From: VFKE01 sp043758025
GTDB taxonomy: Bacteria > Verrucomicrobiota > Verrucomicrobiia > Verrucomicrobiales > Verrucomicrobiaceae
NCBI GenBank assembly: GCA_043758025.1
Contig: JAYVOH010000142.1
Location: forward strand, 1 to 13,368
DNA length: 13,368 bases
Direction: 5' to 3'
Below the pieces are notes generated by a model that was not told the origin of the DNA, ran no database searches, and saw nothing but the letters and a program-made list of their open reading frames with translations. Position numbers and translations under genes: made by a program. Shown here piece by piece: positions 6,329-13,368 of the stretch (position 1 is its first letter; each line of letters starts with the position of its first letter).

Positions 6329-9300
6329 TCAGATCAACGCATCAGCTTCGGCGAGTGCGTCGTTGCGATTGCGACGCTTACCGGTGCCGCGCACGGTTTC
6401 AGCCACGGTGGGAGCGCCGTCTTCCAGCGAGGCTTTCTCGTTGGTCATGCGCACGCCGACGGGCTTGCTGATGCCGAACTCCTGCATGGTGACGCCGTAG
6501 ATCACATCGGCGCGGGACATGGTGCGCTTGCTGTGGGTGACGATGATGAACTGACTTTTCTCGATGAACTTGTCGAGCATCTGGAGGAAGCGGCCGATGT
6601 TTGATTCATCGAGGGGCGCGTCCAGCTCGTCGAGCACGCAGAAGGGGCTGGGCTTGACCATGTAGATGGAGAAGAGAAGCGCGACGGCGGTCATGGAACG
6701 CTCGCCACCCGAGAGCAGGCTGATGGTCTGGAGTTTCTTGCCGGGCGGCTTGGCGATGATTTCGATGCCGCTTTCCAGCGGATCGGTTTCATCCGAGAGC
6801 ATGAGATCGGCTTGCGATCCCTGGCCGAACAGTTCCTTGAAGTTCTCGCGGAAATTCTTGCGAACTTCGTTGAAGGTCTCGCTGAACATCGTCTTCGTTG
6901 TTTCATTGATCTTGGCGATGACCTGCAGCAGTTCGTCCTTGCTCTTTACAAGGTCGGTGTGCTGGGTCTGGAGGAAATTGTGACGTTCTTCCAGTTCCTC
7001 ATATTCCTGAATGGCATCAAGGTTCACCGGCCCCATGCTTTCAAGGCGCTGGCGCAGTTCGTTGACGATCTCCTGCACAAGTTCCCAGTCAGGACCTTCT
7101 TCAAGAGCGGCAGCATCGAATTCCGTTTCGGCAGTTGCTTCATCGGCTAGTTCATTTTCTGAGGAGGAGGTCAGGGTGCTGTCACTGCTTTCACCTCGCG
7201 ATGCGAGCGTCGCCTTGCGTTTGAGATTGCGGTCGCGCTGTTTTTTCTGTTCGTTGATGGCCAGCAGCAGCGAGTGAGGATCAGGCTCGAAGCCTTCCAG
7301 TGAAATCTGATAACGCTCGTGAATCTGGGTGCCGAGATTTTCCAGCCGCAGATCAACGCGGGTTTGCTGAACTTCAGCGCGGCTGCGGTGGTCGTTCAGT
7401 TCACTGTGACGCTGGCGCAGGCCGTTGAGTTCGTTTTCCAGAATGGTGACTTTTTCGAAGGAGGCATTGCGTTGATCCGTGAGATTTCCGCCCTCTGACT
7501 CGACTACGGCGAGTTGTTGACGCGCCTCATTGAGTTCGACAGCGAGACGCTCGTTTTCATTCTGGGCGGACTCAATGCGCTGCTGCCAGACGAAAATCTC
7601 GTTTTCGTAGCGCGAGATGGAGCCTTCGAGTTCAGCGAGGCGATCCGCGAGCGGGGCTTTCTGCCGCTCGATATTTTGCAGTGCTCCCTGTTCCAGAGCG
7701 AGCGCGGTCTTAAGCTCGTTGAGCCGTTCGGTGGACTCTGCTTCGCGGCGAATGACGGTCTCAATCTCGCCCTCGAGTTCCTGTTCGCGGCGTTGCGTTT
7801 CCTCAAGTTGTTGCGAGCTGAGCGCGGCGTTTTCGCGATGCATCTGAATGCCGGCCTCGGCGGTGGCGAGTCTTTGGGCAATCTGGCTTTGCTCCCACTC
7901 GAGGCTGTCGAGCTTGGCCGTGGCCTGTTGCAGTGCGCGCTGCACGACGCTGAGCTTGCCATGCGCCTGACTGATGCCTTCGCGATTTTTCTGCGTCGCG
8001 TCGCGGGCGTTGGCTTCCTCGCGCTGCAGTTCTTCAAGTTTGCTGCGCAAATCCTCGATCTCCTCTTCCTTGATGATCAGGGCCGTCGCCAGCACTGTCA
8101 CTTCCTCGCGCAGGGTTCGGGATTCGGTTTCACGACGCAGGGTGCTGGTGGATTCTTCCTTGCCCGCGCCGCCGTGAATGATGCCATGGGCGCTGATGGT
8201 TTCGCCTTTGAGCGTGACAAAGCAGACGCCTGTGTGTTCCGCTTTGAGCCGGATCGCGGTTTCGAGGTCTTCCACGATGAGAACATTGCGCAGCAGGCGG
8301 TTCATGAGCGGCTGCACTTCCGGCTTGGCCTTGATTTTGTCCAAGGCCCAGGCAATGCCGCCGCTGGGCATGAACTCGCGGTCGGTGTTGCTTTCTCCGT
8401 TGAGGAAATTTTGTGGTGCCAGTGCGGCCCGTCCGAGCTTGCCGCGACTGAGCTTGTCGATGATTTCAGCAGCCAATGATGAGTCGGTCAGCAGGACGGC
8501 CTGCAGATCGTCGTGCAAAGCGGCTTCAATGGCGGAGATGAAGGTCGGGTCCACCTCGATGGCTGAGGCGACGATGCCGTTGAGCCCTGCTTTGTAATGC
8601 TCCGGGTTGTCGAGTCCAAGGAGGACACTTTGCGTCCCCTGATCAAGACCCTCGCCGCGCTCGATGATGTGATGAAGTGCTTCCAGGCGCGAGCGACGCT
8701 GGGTGAGCTGACGCTGTAATTCATTCGACTGCTCCAGCGACGCATCACGCTGCTGACGTTGATCGGTGATCGTTGATGAAATGTTCTTCAGCTTTTGATC
8801 CAGTTCTTCACGAAGCGATTCCAACTCGTGAAGCTGTCGCTGAATGGTGTCGAACTCCACCTGGCTGGCTTCGCGCTGCTGGGCGGCGGAGTGCTTGTCC
8901 TGCTGCAAGTTTTCATGGCGCTGCCGGTCGCCGCTCAATTGGTTGGTAAAGGTCTGGGCGCTGGCCTCGGCGGTGGCGATTTCACTTTCGATCTGGCGGA
9001 AAGTTTCGCGCAGGCTGCGACGGCTGGTCTCAAGCTGCTGGCGTTGCGGGATGATGCTGTTGTGAGAATGCTGATGTTCGTGGAGCGCGTTCTGGCGCGT
9101 CTCCAACGCAGCGCGGATGACGGCAAACTGCTCGTCAGCAGCCGCGAGTTCACGGCGCTGGCGATCGATCAATTCACGACTGGAGGCGGCGTCCTCCTGG
9201 TTGCGCTGGATTCGCCCCTCAAGTTCTTCGATGCGTTCTTTATTGAAGCCCGTCTTGCCCTCGGCAGTCTGGATGCGCGAGTGAAATTCCTGCGATTGCT

Positions 9301-10162
9301 GGCGCAGAGCGTTGATGCGGCCCTCAATCTGATGATAAGCCTCGCGCGTTTCCGTGGCCTCGGACTCGCGGGTGTGAATGCGTTGCTGTAATTCCTCGCA
9401 TTGGATGCGCAGGGATTTGATCTGATTGTCCGTCTCCGACTTTTCCGCGCGCAAGCTGGCGAAATGATGATGGCCCAGATGAGTGTCCAGCACCCGGAGG
9501 TCTTTGTGCAGCCCTTGATAGCGTTTCGCTTTCTGCGCCTGACGCTGAAGGCTGCCGATCTGCCGCGATACTTCAGCGATGATGTCTGCCACGCGAAGGA
9601 GATTGGCATCGGTGTATTCCAGCTTGCGCAGCGCTTCCTTTTTCTGGCTCTTGAATTTCGTGATGCCAGCGGCTTCCTCGAAAACCATGCGGCGGTCTTC
9701 TGGCTTCGCACTGATGAGCAGGTCGATCTTACCCTGCTCCATGACCGAGTAGGCTGCGCGACCAATGCCCGTCCCGGCGAGCAAATCCTGAATGTCTTTT
9801 AGGCGGCAGATGGTGCCGTTGATGCGGTATTCGCTGCGACCATCGCGGAACACGCGACGGCAGAGGGCGACCTCGTTGAAATCCACGTGCAGGCCCTGCT
9901 CGCAATCCGCGAGCGTGAGCGTGACTTCCGCCATGCCGACCGGCTTGCGTTTGTCGGTGCCGTTAAAGATAACATCGGCCATTTCGTCGCCGCGCAAGGC
10001 TTTGGCCGAAGTTTCGCCGAGCACCCAGCGGATGGCGTCCACGACGTTGGACTTGCCGCAGCCATTCGGCCCGACGATGCCGGTTACGCCTTTGTGGAAT
10101 TCAAAGTTGGTCTTGTCCGCGAAGGACTTAAAGCCGTGGATTTCTAGGGTCTTGAGATACAT
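6329..10162 (-). CDS. smc: Chromosome segregation ATPase SMC
   Basis: The structural maintenance of chromosomes protein: a homodimeric DNA-loop-extruding ATPase that works with ScpA/ScpB in chromosome condensation and segregation. It has 1277 residues, slightly longer than the ~1190 usual for bacteria. Domain order: N-terminal ATPase lobe with Walker A GPNGCGKSN (31-39) and TGIGRAAYSVMEQGKIDLL (131-149); first coiled coil about 170-500; hinge about 505-680 (GLNGIVASAIEV, SAHGIIHGGAG); returning coil about 680-980; C-terminal lobe with GPVNLDAIQEYEELEER (1044-1060), ABC signature LLSGGERSM (1149-1157), Walker B FCVLDELDAPLDE (1174-1186) and the switch histidine in IVTHSKRTM (1207-1215). An acidic serine/threonine/glutamate-rich stretch (about 988-1023) interrupts the region before GPVNL. 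The hinge and GPVNLDAI motif separate it from SbcC/Rad50. No scpA or scpB is adjacent. The ATG at 10162 is the natural start, giving the usual M-x-LK-x-LEIHGFKSF beginning; it has no Shine-Dalgarno sequence. Confidence 0.97.
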   Translation of the reverse strand: MYLKTLEIHGFKSFADKTNFEFHKGVTGIVGPNGCGKSNVVDAIRWVLGETSAKALRGDEMADVIFNGTDKRKPVGMAEVTLTLADCEQGLHVDFNEVALCRRVFRDGRSEYRINGTICRLKDIQDLLAGTGIGRAAYSVMEQGKIDLLISAKPEDRRMVFEEAAGITKFKSQKKEALRKLEYTDANLLRVADIIAEVSRQIGSLQRQAQKAKRYQGLHKDLRVLDTHLGHHHFASLRAEKSETDNQIKSLRIQCEELQQRIHTRESEATETREAYHQIEGRINALRQQSQEFHSRIQTAEGKTGFNKERIEELEGRIQRNQEDAASSRELIDRQRRELAAADEQFAVIRAALETRQNALHEHQHSHNSIIPQRQQLETSRRSLRETFRQIESEIATAEASAQTFTNQLSGDRQRHENLQQDKHSAAQQREASQVEFDTIQRQLHELESLREELDQKLKNISSTITDQRQQRDASLEQSNELQRQLTQRRSRLEALHHIIERGEGLDQGTQSVLLGLDNPEHYKAGLNGIVASAIEVDPTFISAIEAALHDDLQAVLLTDSSLAAEIIDKLSRGKLGRAALAPQNFLNGESNTDREFMPSGGIAWALDKIKAKPEVQPLMNRLLRNVLIVEDLETAIRLKAEHTGVCFVTLKGETISAHGIIHGGAGKEESTSTLRRETESRTLREEVTVLATALIIKEEEIEDLRSKLEELQREEANARDATQKNREGISQAHGKLSVVQRALQQATAKLDSLEWEQSQIAQRLATAEAGIQMHRENAALSSQQLEETQRREQELEGEIETVIRREAESTERLNELKTALALEQGALQNIERQKAPLADRLAELEGSISRYENEIFVWQQRIESAQNENERLAVELNEARQQLAVVESEGGNLTDQRNASFEKVTILENELNGLRQRHSELNDHRSRAEVQQTRVDLRLENLGTQIHERYQISLEGFEPDPHSLLLAINEQKKQRDRNLKRKATLASRGESSDSTLTSSSENELADEATAETEFDAAALEEGPDWELVQEIVNELRQRLESMGPVNLDAIQEYEELEERHNFLQTQHTDLVKSKDELLQVIAKINETTKTMFSETFNEVRKNFRENFKELFGQGSQADLMLSDETDPLESGIEIIAKPPGKKLQTISLLSGGERSMTAVALLFSIYMVKPSPFCVLDELDAPLDESNIGRFLQMLDKFIEKSQFIIVTHSKRTMSRADVIYGVTMQEFGISKPVGVRMTNEKASLEDGAPTVAETVRGTGKRRNRNDALAEADALI

Positions 10163-10269
10163 GGCAGGGTGGGCTATGAGTTGTGAGTGCGAAGCATTTA
10201 CTGGAAAATTCCCAGCAATGAGTAAAGCCGATGAGGCGGGGTTTGGGCAAGTGGAAAATCACCAACCGC

Positions 10270-10298
10270 AAGATATTGTGGCTATTTTTTCTGGACAA
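10270..10298 (-). promoter_or_regulatory. Candidate sigma-70-like promoter for smc
   Basis: On the minus strand, TTGTCC (10298-10293) and TATCTT (10275-10270) are separated by 17 bp; each matches 4 of 6 consensus bases. Transcription would begin about 100 nt before the smc ATG. The stretch also carries a direct repeat, AGATAT-T/A-GTGG, at 10271-10281 and 10301-10311, 30 bp apart. The remainder of the 248-bp gap between smc and the small exported protein gene holds only the terminator listed separately. The match is weak and positional. Confidence 0.3.
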
Positions 10299-10347
10299 CC
10301 AGATATAGTGGTCGGCAACACCGATTCACTGGCCAGGGACAAATAGA

Positions 10348-10375
10348 AGCGCCGTTCCCTTTCGGGAACGGCGCT
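10348..10375 (-). terminator. Intrinsic terminator after the small exported protein gene
   Basis: A perfect 12-bp GC-rich stem (AGCGCCGTTCCC at 10348-10359 with its complement at 10364-10375) has a 4-nt loop. It is followed on the minus strand by TTCTATTTG, a modest T-rich tail. It lies 35 bp past the stop of the minus-strand gene ending at 10411 and before smc, so it should end the right-hand transcript and insulate smc from it. Confidence 0.75.
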
Positions 10376-10410
10376 GGTGATTGGAAGCGATCTGGTCTGT
10401 GCTTAAAAGC

Positions 10411-10914
10411 TTATTCCTTGCCCGGTTTGATGGACTTGAGGATTTTTTCCAGCTTGGCGGATTCTTCTTCTGGTGTGTCTTCAGCGGCTTCGATGTAGAT
10501 CACTGCAGCCTTTTCCTTGCTGCCAATGAGGAGCGCGAAAAATTCGATCTTGGAATCATCTTCCTTGTCCTTGGCGTGGCCTTTGAAGAGCATTCCGTCG
10601 AGTCCGCCGGGTTTGCAAGCTGTTGGCTCGCCATCCATTTTGATGTTCTTGGCACGATCTTTGAGGATATTCTCAATGTCATCTCCGAGCGCCTTGGCGT
10701 CTTTTTCGCTTTTCAGTTCCCAGGCGGCGAGGTAAATATGGCCTTCGGAGGAAGTAGCTTCCAAGACGTTGTCATCATCCTTGTCGGGTTCCCATGAATT
10801 AGGAATGGTGATGGTGAACAAGGCATCGCCTTTTTCGGGGAAATGAAGTTCCTTGGCGGGGGCGATTCCGCTCAGGGCGGCGATGGTGAATAGGATGGGG
10901 AGGATGTTTTTCAT
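10411..10914 (-). CDS. Small exported protein of unknown function, possible PsbP/Mog1-like fold
   Basis: A 167-residue protein that I do not recognise by name. A clear Sec signal peptide starts it: MKN, a hydrophobic core ILPILFTIAALSGI, and a likely cleavage after APA (A20/K21). The mature part of about 147 residues is strongly charged (many Asp, Glu and Lys). It has a strand-rich beginning (ALFTITIPNSWEPDKDD), a central helical segment rich in Asp and Lys, a GLDGMLFKG strand pair, and a terminal helix ending KLEKILKSIKPG. That pattern, an opening 'phenotype' of a PNSW-type strand-turn and a closing helix with SIKP, resembles PsbP/Mog1/DUF1795-like proteins; this is inference from pattern only. 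It has one cysteine and no lipobox, so a soluble periplasmic protein is likely. It follows the CbiX-like gene by 70 bp of AT-rich DNA, which may hold its own promoter, and ends before a strong terminator. Confidence 0.75.
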   Translation of the reverse strand: MKNILPILFTIAALSGIAPAKELHFPEKGDALFTITIPNSWEPDKDDDNVLEATSSEGHIYLAAWELKSEKDAKALGDDIENILKDRAKNIKMDGEPTACKPGGLDGMLFKGHAKDKEDDSKIEFFALLIGSKEKAAVIYIEAAEDTPEEESAKLEKILKSIKPGKE

Positions 10915-10953
10915 GAGTTATTAATGACTAATTTGGATGCCGATAACGAAGTT

Positions 10954-10981
10954 ATTATTGCAAATTTCTTTTGATTAACAA
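10954..10981 (-). promoter_or_regulatory. Candidate promoter before the small exported protein gene
   Basis: In the AT-rich 70-bp gap, the minus strand reads TTGTTA (10981-10976), 16 bp, then AATAAT (10959-10954), matching 4 and 5 of 6 consensus bases. A small dyad, ATAAC-GAA-GTTAT (10943-10955), overlaps the -10 box and could be an operator or coincidence. If real, the exported protein can be made independently of the upstream CbiX-like gene. The evidence is pattern only. Confidence 0.35.
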
Positions 10982-10984
10982 TTG

Positions 10985-12457
10985 CTATTTCGCAGAGTTT
11001 TTCGCTGCGAAATTGGCTTTGGAGATCTCCCCGGCGGCGGACACCAGGTGCGTGCAGGCCTCCACGCAAATGAGAAGCAGATTGTCTTTGGCAGATTCCT
11101 TCAGTGGCAGTTTGTCGGGTGAGAGCGAAGCAATCGGCTGGGCGTCTGTCAGCTTCCAAGTGATCCGGCGGAGACATTTGTTTTTCGCATCGCATTCGCA
11201 GGCGATCATGCGCTCCGCATCGTCATCGCTGATGGTGTTGGCGAAACGATACATCCCGGTTTGTCGCCCAAGAGTCTCGCGCAGTGGCACTGGCTTCAAT
11301 GCACCAGATTTGAAGTGACGCCATAAGCCTGGTGCACCGGGATAAAAGCATTCCAGGGCGAGATCCAAATCCTGATCGGATTGCAAGCGCAGGCTCCAAC
11401 CGTGTTTAAGCGAAGGCGCGGTCTTCAGTGCGCGAAAATTTCCTGTATCATCGTGCAGCGCAATTTCCCGGGTAGATTCGGGATCGTCAAAGCTTTGGGC
11501 TACAGTCGTTGTCGCATCATCGACATGATGGAGCACCCAGCCGCCTGAGGTCTGCGGATTCACGCGAACTTGTCCAAAAGTAAATGGCTGGCCGACTGGC
11601 CACAGTGATTGAGTATATTTAACATGGCCGCAGGGCGAGCCTATATCCCCGTCATATTTCTCCGCTGCATCGTTTACCTGGTCGAGTATGACATCCACCA
11701 TCAAGTCATCTGTCCCCACCGAGCTGCTGTAATAGAGATTTCTTCCGCGCAGTTGATGCGGATTGTGCCGAAAGACTTCGCTCTGGCTCGCGGCTGCGGT
11801 GGGTTCCGCTACCATCCCGAGCAGCACCGGAATGTCCTGATAACTGTGCAGGCCATCGGCAATGAAGAAAGGCACTACCACCACATTTGGCGCGCTGGCG
11901 ATTCCATCCCATTGGGCCACCAGCGGCGCTTCTTCCATGTAGGCGTCCAGCACCTCGGCAAAGCCGTGGCTGCCTTCGCGAATGAACGCGACTTGGGCCT
12001 CGATGGCCTTGCGCGACTGTTCATTAAGTCCTGTGCCATGACCCACAATGACAAGGCTGGTCTCGCTGCGCGGCACATGGGGCGCGACTTCCTTGGCGCG
12101 ATGCAGCAGCAGCTTTGTCATTGAGTGATGAATGCCGACCGGGTCGCAATAGATGATCGTTTTTCCATCGCGTCGCGTCACCTGCCCGTCGAGCCGCAGT
12201 TCGCGCGGCAGCACTTCGCGGGTGAAGTAACCCTCGCTGATGAAGTTCGGCACGATGAAAATCAAATCACTGTTAACCGAATAAAAGACTTCGCGCATCG
12301 ACGGCTCCTCCTTCCAGAAAGCACAAGTCACCTCGGCGAACAGATCGCGCCTCCGTATGGTGTCCGCACAACGCAGCGTCGGCGCACTGGAGTCGGGATT
12401 GAGCGTGGAACCGTGCCCTGCAACGATCAGGGCGGCGTGTTTGAAAGGTGCGGGCAT
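10985..12457 (-). CDS. Tandem CbiX-type chelatase-like protein with C-terminal cysteine cluster (DR2241-like)
   Basis: CbiX/SirB proteins insert Co or Fe into sirohydrochlorin-type tetrapyrroles. This 490-residue protein has two CbiX-like halves. The first (about 8-120) has IVAGHGST (11-18) and IVPNFISEGYFTR (68-80). The second (about 134-265) has IVGHGTGLNE (137-146), VVPFFIADGLHSYQDIP (194-210) and a terminal NLYYSSSVGTD strand. Metal-binding histidines H140 and H204 are present in the second half; in the first, H15 is kept but the second His is replaced by F78. A middle region (about 275-415, with NPQTSGGWVLH) leads to a cluster C420-x-C422-x5-C428 and C464-x3-C468, suggesting a 4Fe-4S centre. 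This layout recalls Deinococcus DR2241 (CbiX plus stabilising plus Fe-S domains), from memory. No signal peptide is seen, so it is probably cytoplasmic. I chose the ATG at 12457; the frame stays open to 12574, but that part overlaps the phosphatase gene. The upstream phosphatase ends 37 bp before it. No siroheme or cobalamin gene is nearby, so the substrate is unknown. Confidence 0.82.
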   Translation of the reverse strand: MPAPFKHAALIVAGHGSTLNPDSSAPTLRCADTIRRRDLFAEVTCAFWKEEPSMREVFYSVNSDLIFIVPNFISEGYFTREVLPRELRLDGQVTRRDGKTIIYCDPVGIHHSMTKLLLHRAKEVAPHVPRSETSLVIVGHGTGLNEQSRKAIEAQVAFIREGSHGFAEVLDAYMEEAPLVAQWDGIASAPNVVVVPFFIADGLHSYQDIPVLLGMVAEPTAAASQSEVFRHNPHQLRGRNLYYSSSVGTDDLMVDVILDQVNDAAEKYDGDIGSPCGHVKYTQSLWPVGQPFTFGQVRVNPQTSGGWVLHHVDDATTTVAQSFDDPESTREIALHDDTGNFRALKTAPSLKHGWSLRLQSDQDLDLALECFYPGAPGLWRHFKSGALKPVPLRETLGRQTGMYRFANTISDDDAERMIACECDAKNKCLRRITWKLTDAQPIASLSPDKLPLKESAKDNLLLICVEACTHLVSAAGEISKANFAAKNSAK

Positions 12458-12494
12458 GAGAATGTGAACGATTGTCAGCGATGACAGGGCGCAC

Positions 12495-13088
12495 TCACCG
12501 CAGGCTGCGCGGAATAAAAACTGACTCCATTCCCGCAGCCCTGGCCGCCTCAATGCCACTGCGTCCATCTTCAAAGACCAGGCAGTCTTCCGGCTTCACG
12601 CCCATATGTTCAGCGGCGAGCAGAAACATATCAGGCGCAGGTTTGCCGCGTTTCACATTGGCGGGCGTGATGATCGTCTCAAACAAATGAAACAACTCCG
12701 TGTGTCTCAGGCACGCATGGACGATGGGGGCTTCGCTACCGGAGGCCACGGCCATCGGCGCGCGACCGTGGAGCGACTCGGCAAAGTTTGCGACAGGGTG
12801 AACTCGCGCGATTTCATGAAGGCGTTTTTGGAAGATCGTGACCTTGGTTTCTGCGACGGCGTCGGGATCGACCTTCGTCCCGTGCTGCTCGTTCAAGATG
12901 ATGACTGTGTCCTGCTCGCGAACGCCCGCGTAATGATAGAACTCATCCTCGGTGAACGGGAAAGTTGCGCCGTTCAGCCGCAGGGCTTCGACCCAGCACA
13001 CATAATGGATCGGCATCGAGTCCACCAACGTGCCATCGCAGTCGAAGATGAAGGCGGCGAAGTCGCGGTCGGGAATTTGGAGCATCAT
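12495..13088 (-). CDS. HAD-superfamily (subfamily IA) sugar-phosphate-type phosphatase
   Basis: A cytoplasmic haloacid-dehalogenase-like hydrolase of about 197 residues, probably a phosphatase or phosphomutase on a small phosphorylated metabolite. Counting from the second Met (196 residues), motif I is FIFDCDGTLVDS (12-23, nucleophile D15 and acid/base D17), followed by an alpha-helical cap (about 24-95). Motif II is the serine in VASGS (113-117). Motif III is K148 in RGKPAPD, and motif IV is VFEDGRSGIEAA with E172 and D173. The closest recognisable types are beta-phosphoglucomutase/YqaB-like phosphatases; the precise substrate is open. The start is an ATGATG doublet (13088 or 13085). The frame continues upstream to 13304, but that part is Arg/Pro/Cys-rich and overlaps the preceding gene in another frame. 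It starts 19 bp after the preceding gene's stop and precedes the CbiX-like gene by 37 bp, so an operon is likely. Confidence 0.88.
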   Translation of the reverse strand: MMLQIPDRDFAAFIFDCDGTLVDSMPIHYVCWVEALRLNGATFPFTEDEFYHYAGVREQDTVIILNEQHGTKVDPDAVAETKVTIFQKRLHEIARVHPVANFAESLHGRAPMAVASGSEAPIVHACLRHTELFHLFETIITPANVKRGKPAPDMFLLAAEHMGVKPEDCLVFEDGRSGIEAARAAGMESVFIPRSLR

Positions 13089-13107
13089 CAACGGCAAAGT
13101 GAGTGCT

Positions 13108-13368
13108 TCACGCAGCAGTGTCTGCCGTTGCCACGTTCTTCGTGGTGGAATCCGCCGGCAGATTTTGCACGGGCGTGCTGCCACCCCCGACGATGGCACG
13201 GAAGATACGCTTGGGCAGGCTCGCGCCTTTCTCTTCCTCAGACATCTGGTTTTGCGCGGCTTCCTTGGCAAGTTCCCAAGCTCCAGCGAAACCGGGTGCG
13301 CCAATCTTCATCTGCTTTTCTGCCCGCGCATAGACTTCCAGATCACGCACGGTCTTGTTATCGGGCCG
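13108..13368 (-). CDS. C-terminal end of an unidentified protein, partial at right edge
   Basis: The frame is open from the right edge (base 13368) to a TGA at 13108-13110, giving 86 residues. It looks coding: Lys/Glu/Ala-rich, helix-forming text (RDLEVYARAEKQMK, GAWELAKEAAQNQMSEEEKG), then LPKRIFRAIVGGG and a Ser/Thr/Ala-rich tail ending ATADTAA. There is no membrane segment and I recognise no catalytic motif. The reading is supported by its clean junction with the phosphatase gene, whose start lies 19 bp further along the same strand. The start codon lies outside the window; the in-frame GTG at 13350 is probably internal. No function is assigned. Confidence 0.6.
   Translation of the reverse strand, partial: RPDNKTVRDLEVYARAEKQMKIGAPGFAGAWELAKEAAQNQMSEEEKGASLPKRIFRAIVGGGSTPVQNLPADSTTKNVATADTAA

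Noticed and set aside
7514..9391. Long plus-strand open frames (7514-8479 and 8795-9391) opposite smc
   Set aside because: They are antisense to the SMC coiled coil and mirror its repetitive Glu/Gln/Arg codons; no start context or family resemblance supports them.
6329..10162. Possible SbcC/Rad50-type or phage-defence ATPase instead of SMC
   Set aside because: The hinge domain with HGIIHGG, the GPVNLDAI motif and the SMC-type LLSGGERSM signature are specific to chromosomal SMC, and no nuclease partner is adjacent.
12458..12574. N-terminal extension of the CbiX-like protein by 39 residues
   Set aside because: It would overlap the phosphatase 3' end by about 80 bp and reads as unrelated sequence; the CbiX strand begins just after the ATG at 12457.
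13089..13304. N-terminal extension of the HAD phosphatase by about 72 residues
   Set aside because: The text is Arg/Pro/Cys-rich with no domain features and overlaps the upstream gene in another frame; the HAD nucleophile motif sits at the usual ~15 residues from the ATGATG start.
10411..13368. A siroheme or cobalamin biosynthesis operon
   Set aside because: Only the CbiX-like protein points that way; no methyltransferase, dehydrogenase or other pathway gene is seen, and the neighbours are a HAD phosphatase and proteins of unknown function.

Overview
The window looks like a stretch of chromosome from a Verrucomicrobiota-type bacterium (Prosthecobacter/Verrucomicrobium-like). This placement is by protein flavour and gene style, not by a marker gene: a moderate-to-high GC core-genome texture, a long glucosamine-6-phosphate-deaminase homologue, a lone leuB beside a long smc, tandem major-facilitator (MFS) sugar-type permeases, and no Shine-Dalgarno sequence at any assignable start. 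I see no phage, insertion sequence, CRISPR, tRNA or rRNA.

Layout, left to right. (1) 1-1629, minus strand: a KDPG/KHG aldolase gene (eda-like) followed after 9 bp by a glucosamine-6-phosphate deaminase homologue that runs off the left edge. (2) 1630-1776: a divergent intergenic region with two perfect inverted repeats that look like operators. (3) 1777-4997, plus strand: two paralogous MFS permeases in tandem, closed by a strong intrinsic terminator at 5023-5057. (4) 5112-6215, plus: leuB (3-isopropylmalate dehydrogenase), standing alone. (5) 6216-6328: a short convergent gap with two related hairpin elements. (6) 6329-10162, minus: a full-length SMC chromosome-condensation ATPase of 1277 residues. 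(7) 10163-10410: a gap with a candidate smc promoter and an intrinsic terminator serving the next gene. (8) 10411-13368, minus: a run of co-directional genes. Read in transcription order these are the C-terminal end of an unidentified protein, a HAD-family phosphatase, a tandem CbiX-type chelatase-like protein with a C-terminal cysteine cluster (probable 4Fe-4S), and a small exported protein.

How the genes may fit together. The left third reads as a sugar or amino-sugar utilisation divergon: uptake permeases transcribed one way, deaminase and 2-keto-3-deoxy aldolase the other, with operator-like palindromes between. leuB and smc are housekeeping genes without their usual partners nearby. The right-hand group is the least understood part. 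It pairs a DR2241-like two-domain CbiX/Fe-S protein with a HAD phosphatase, and no tetrapyrrole biosynthesis gene is visible. This is the best candidate for unexplained biology here, although each component family is already known.
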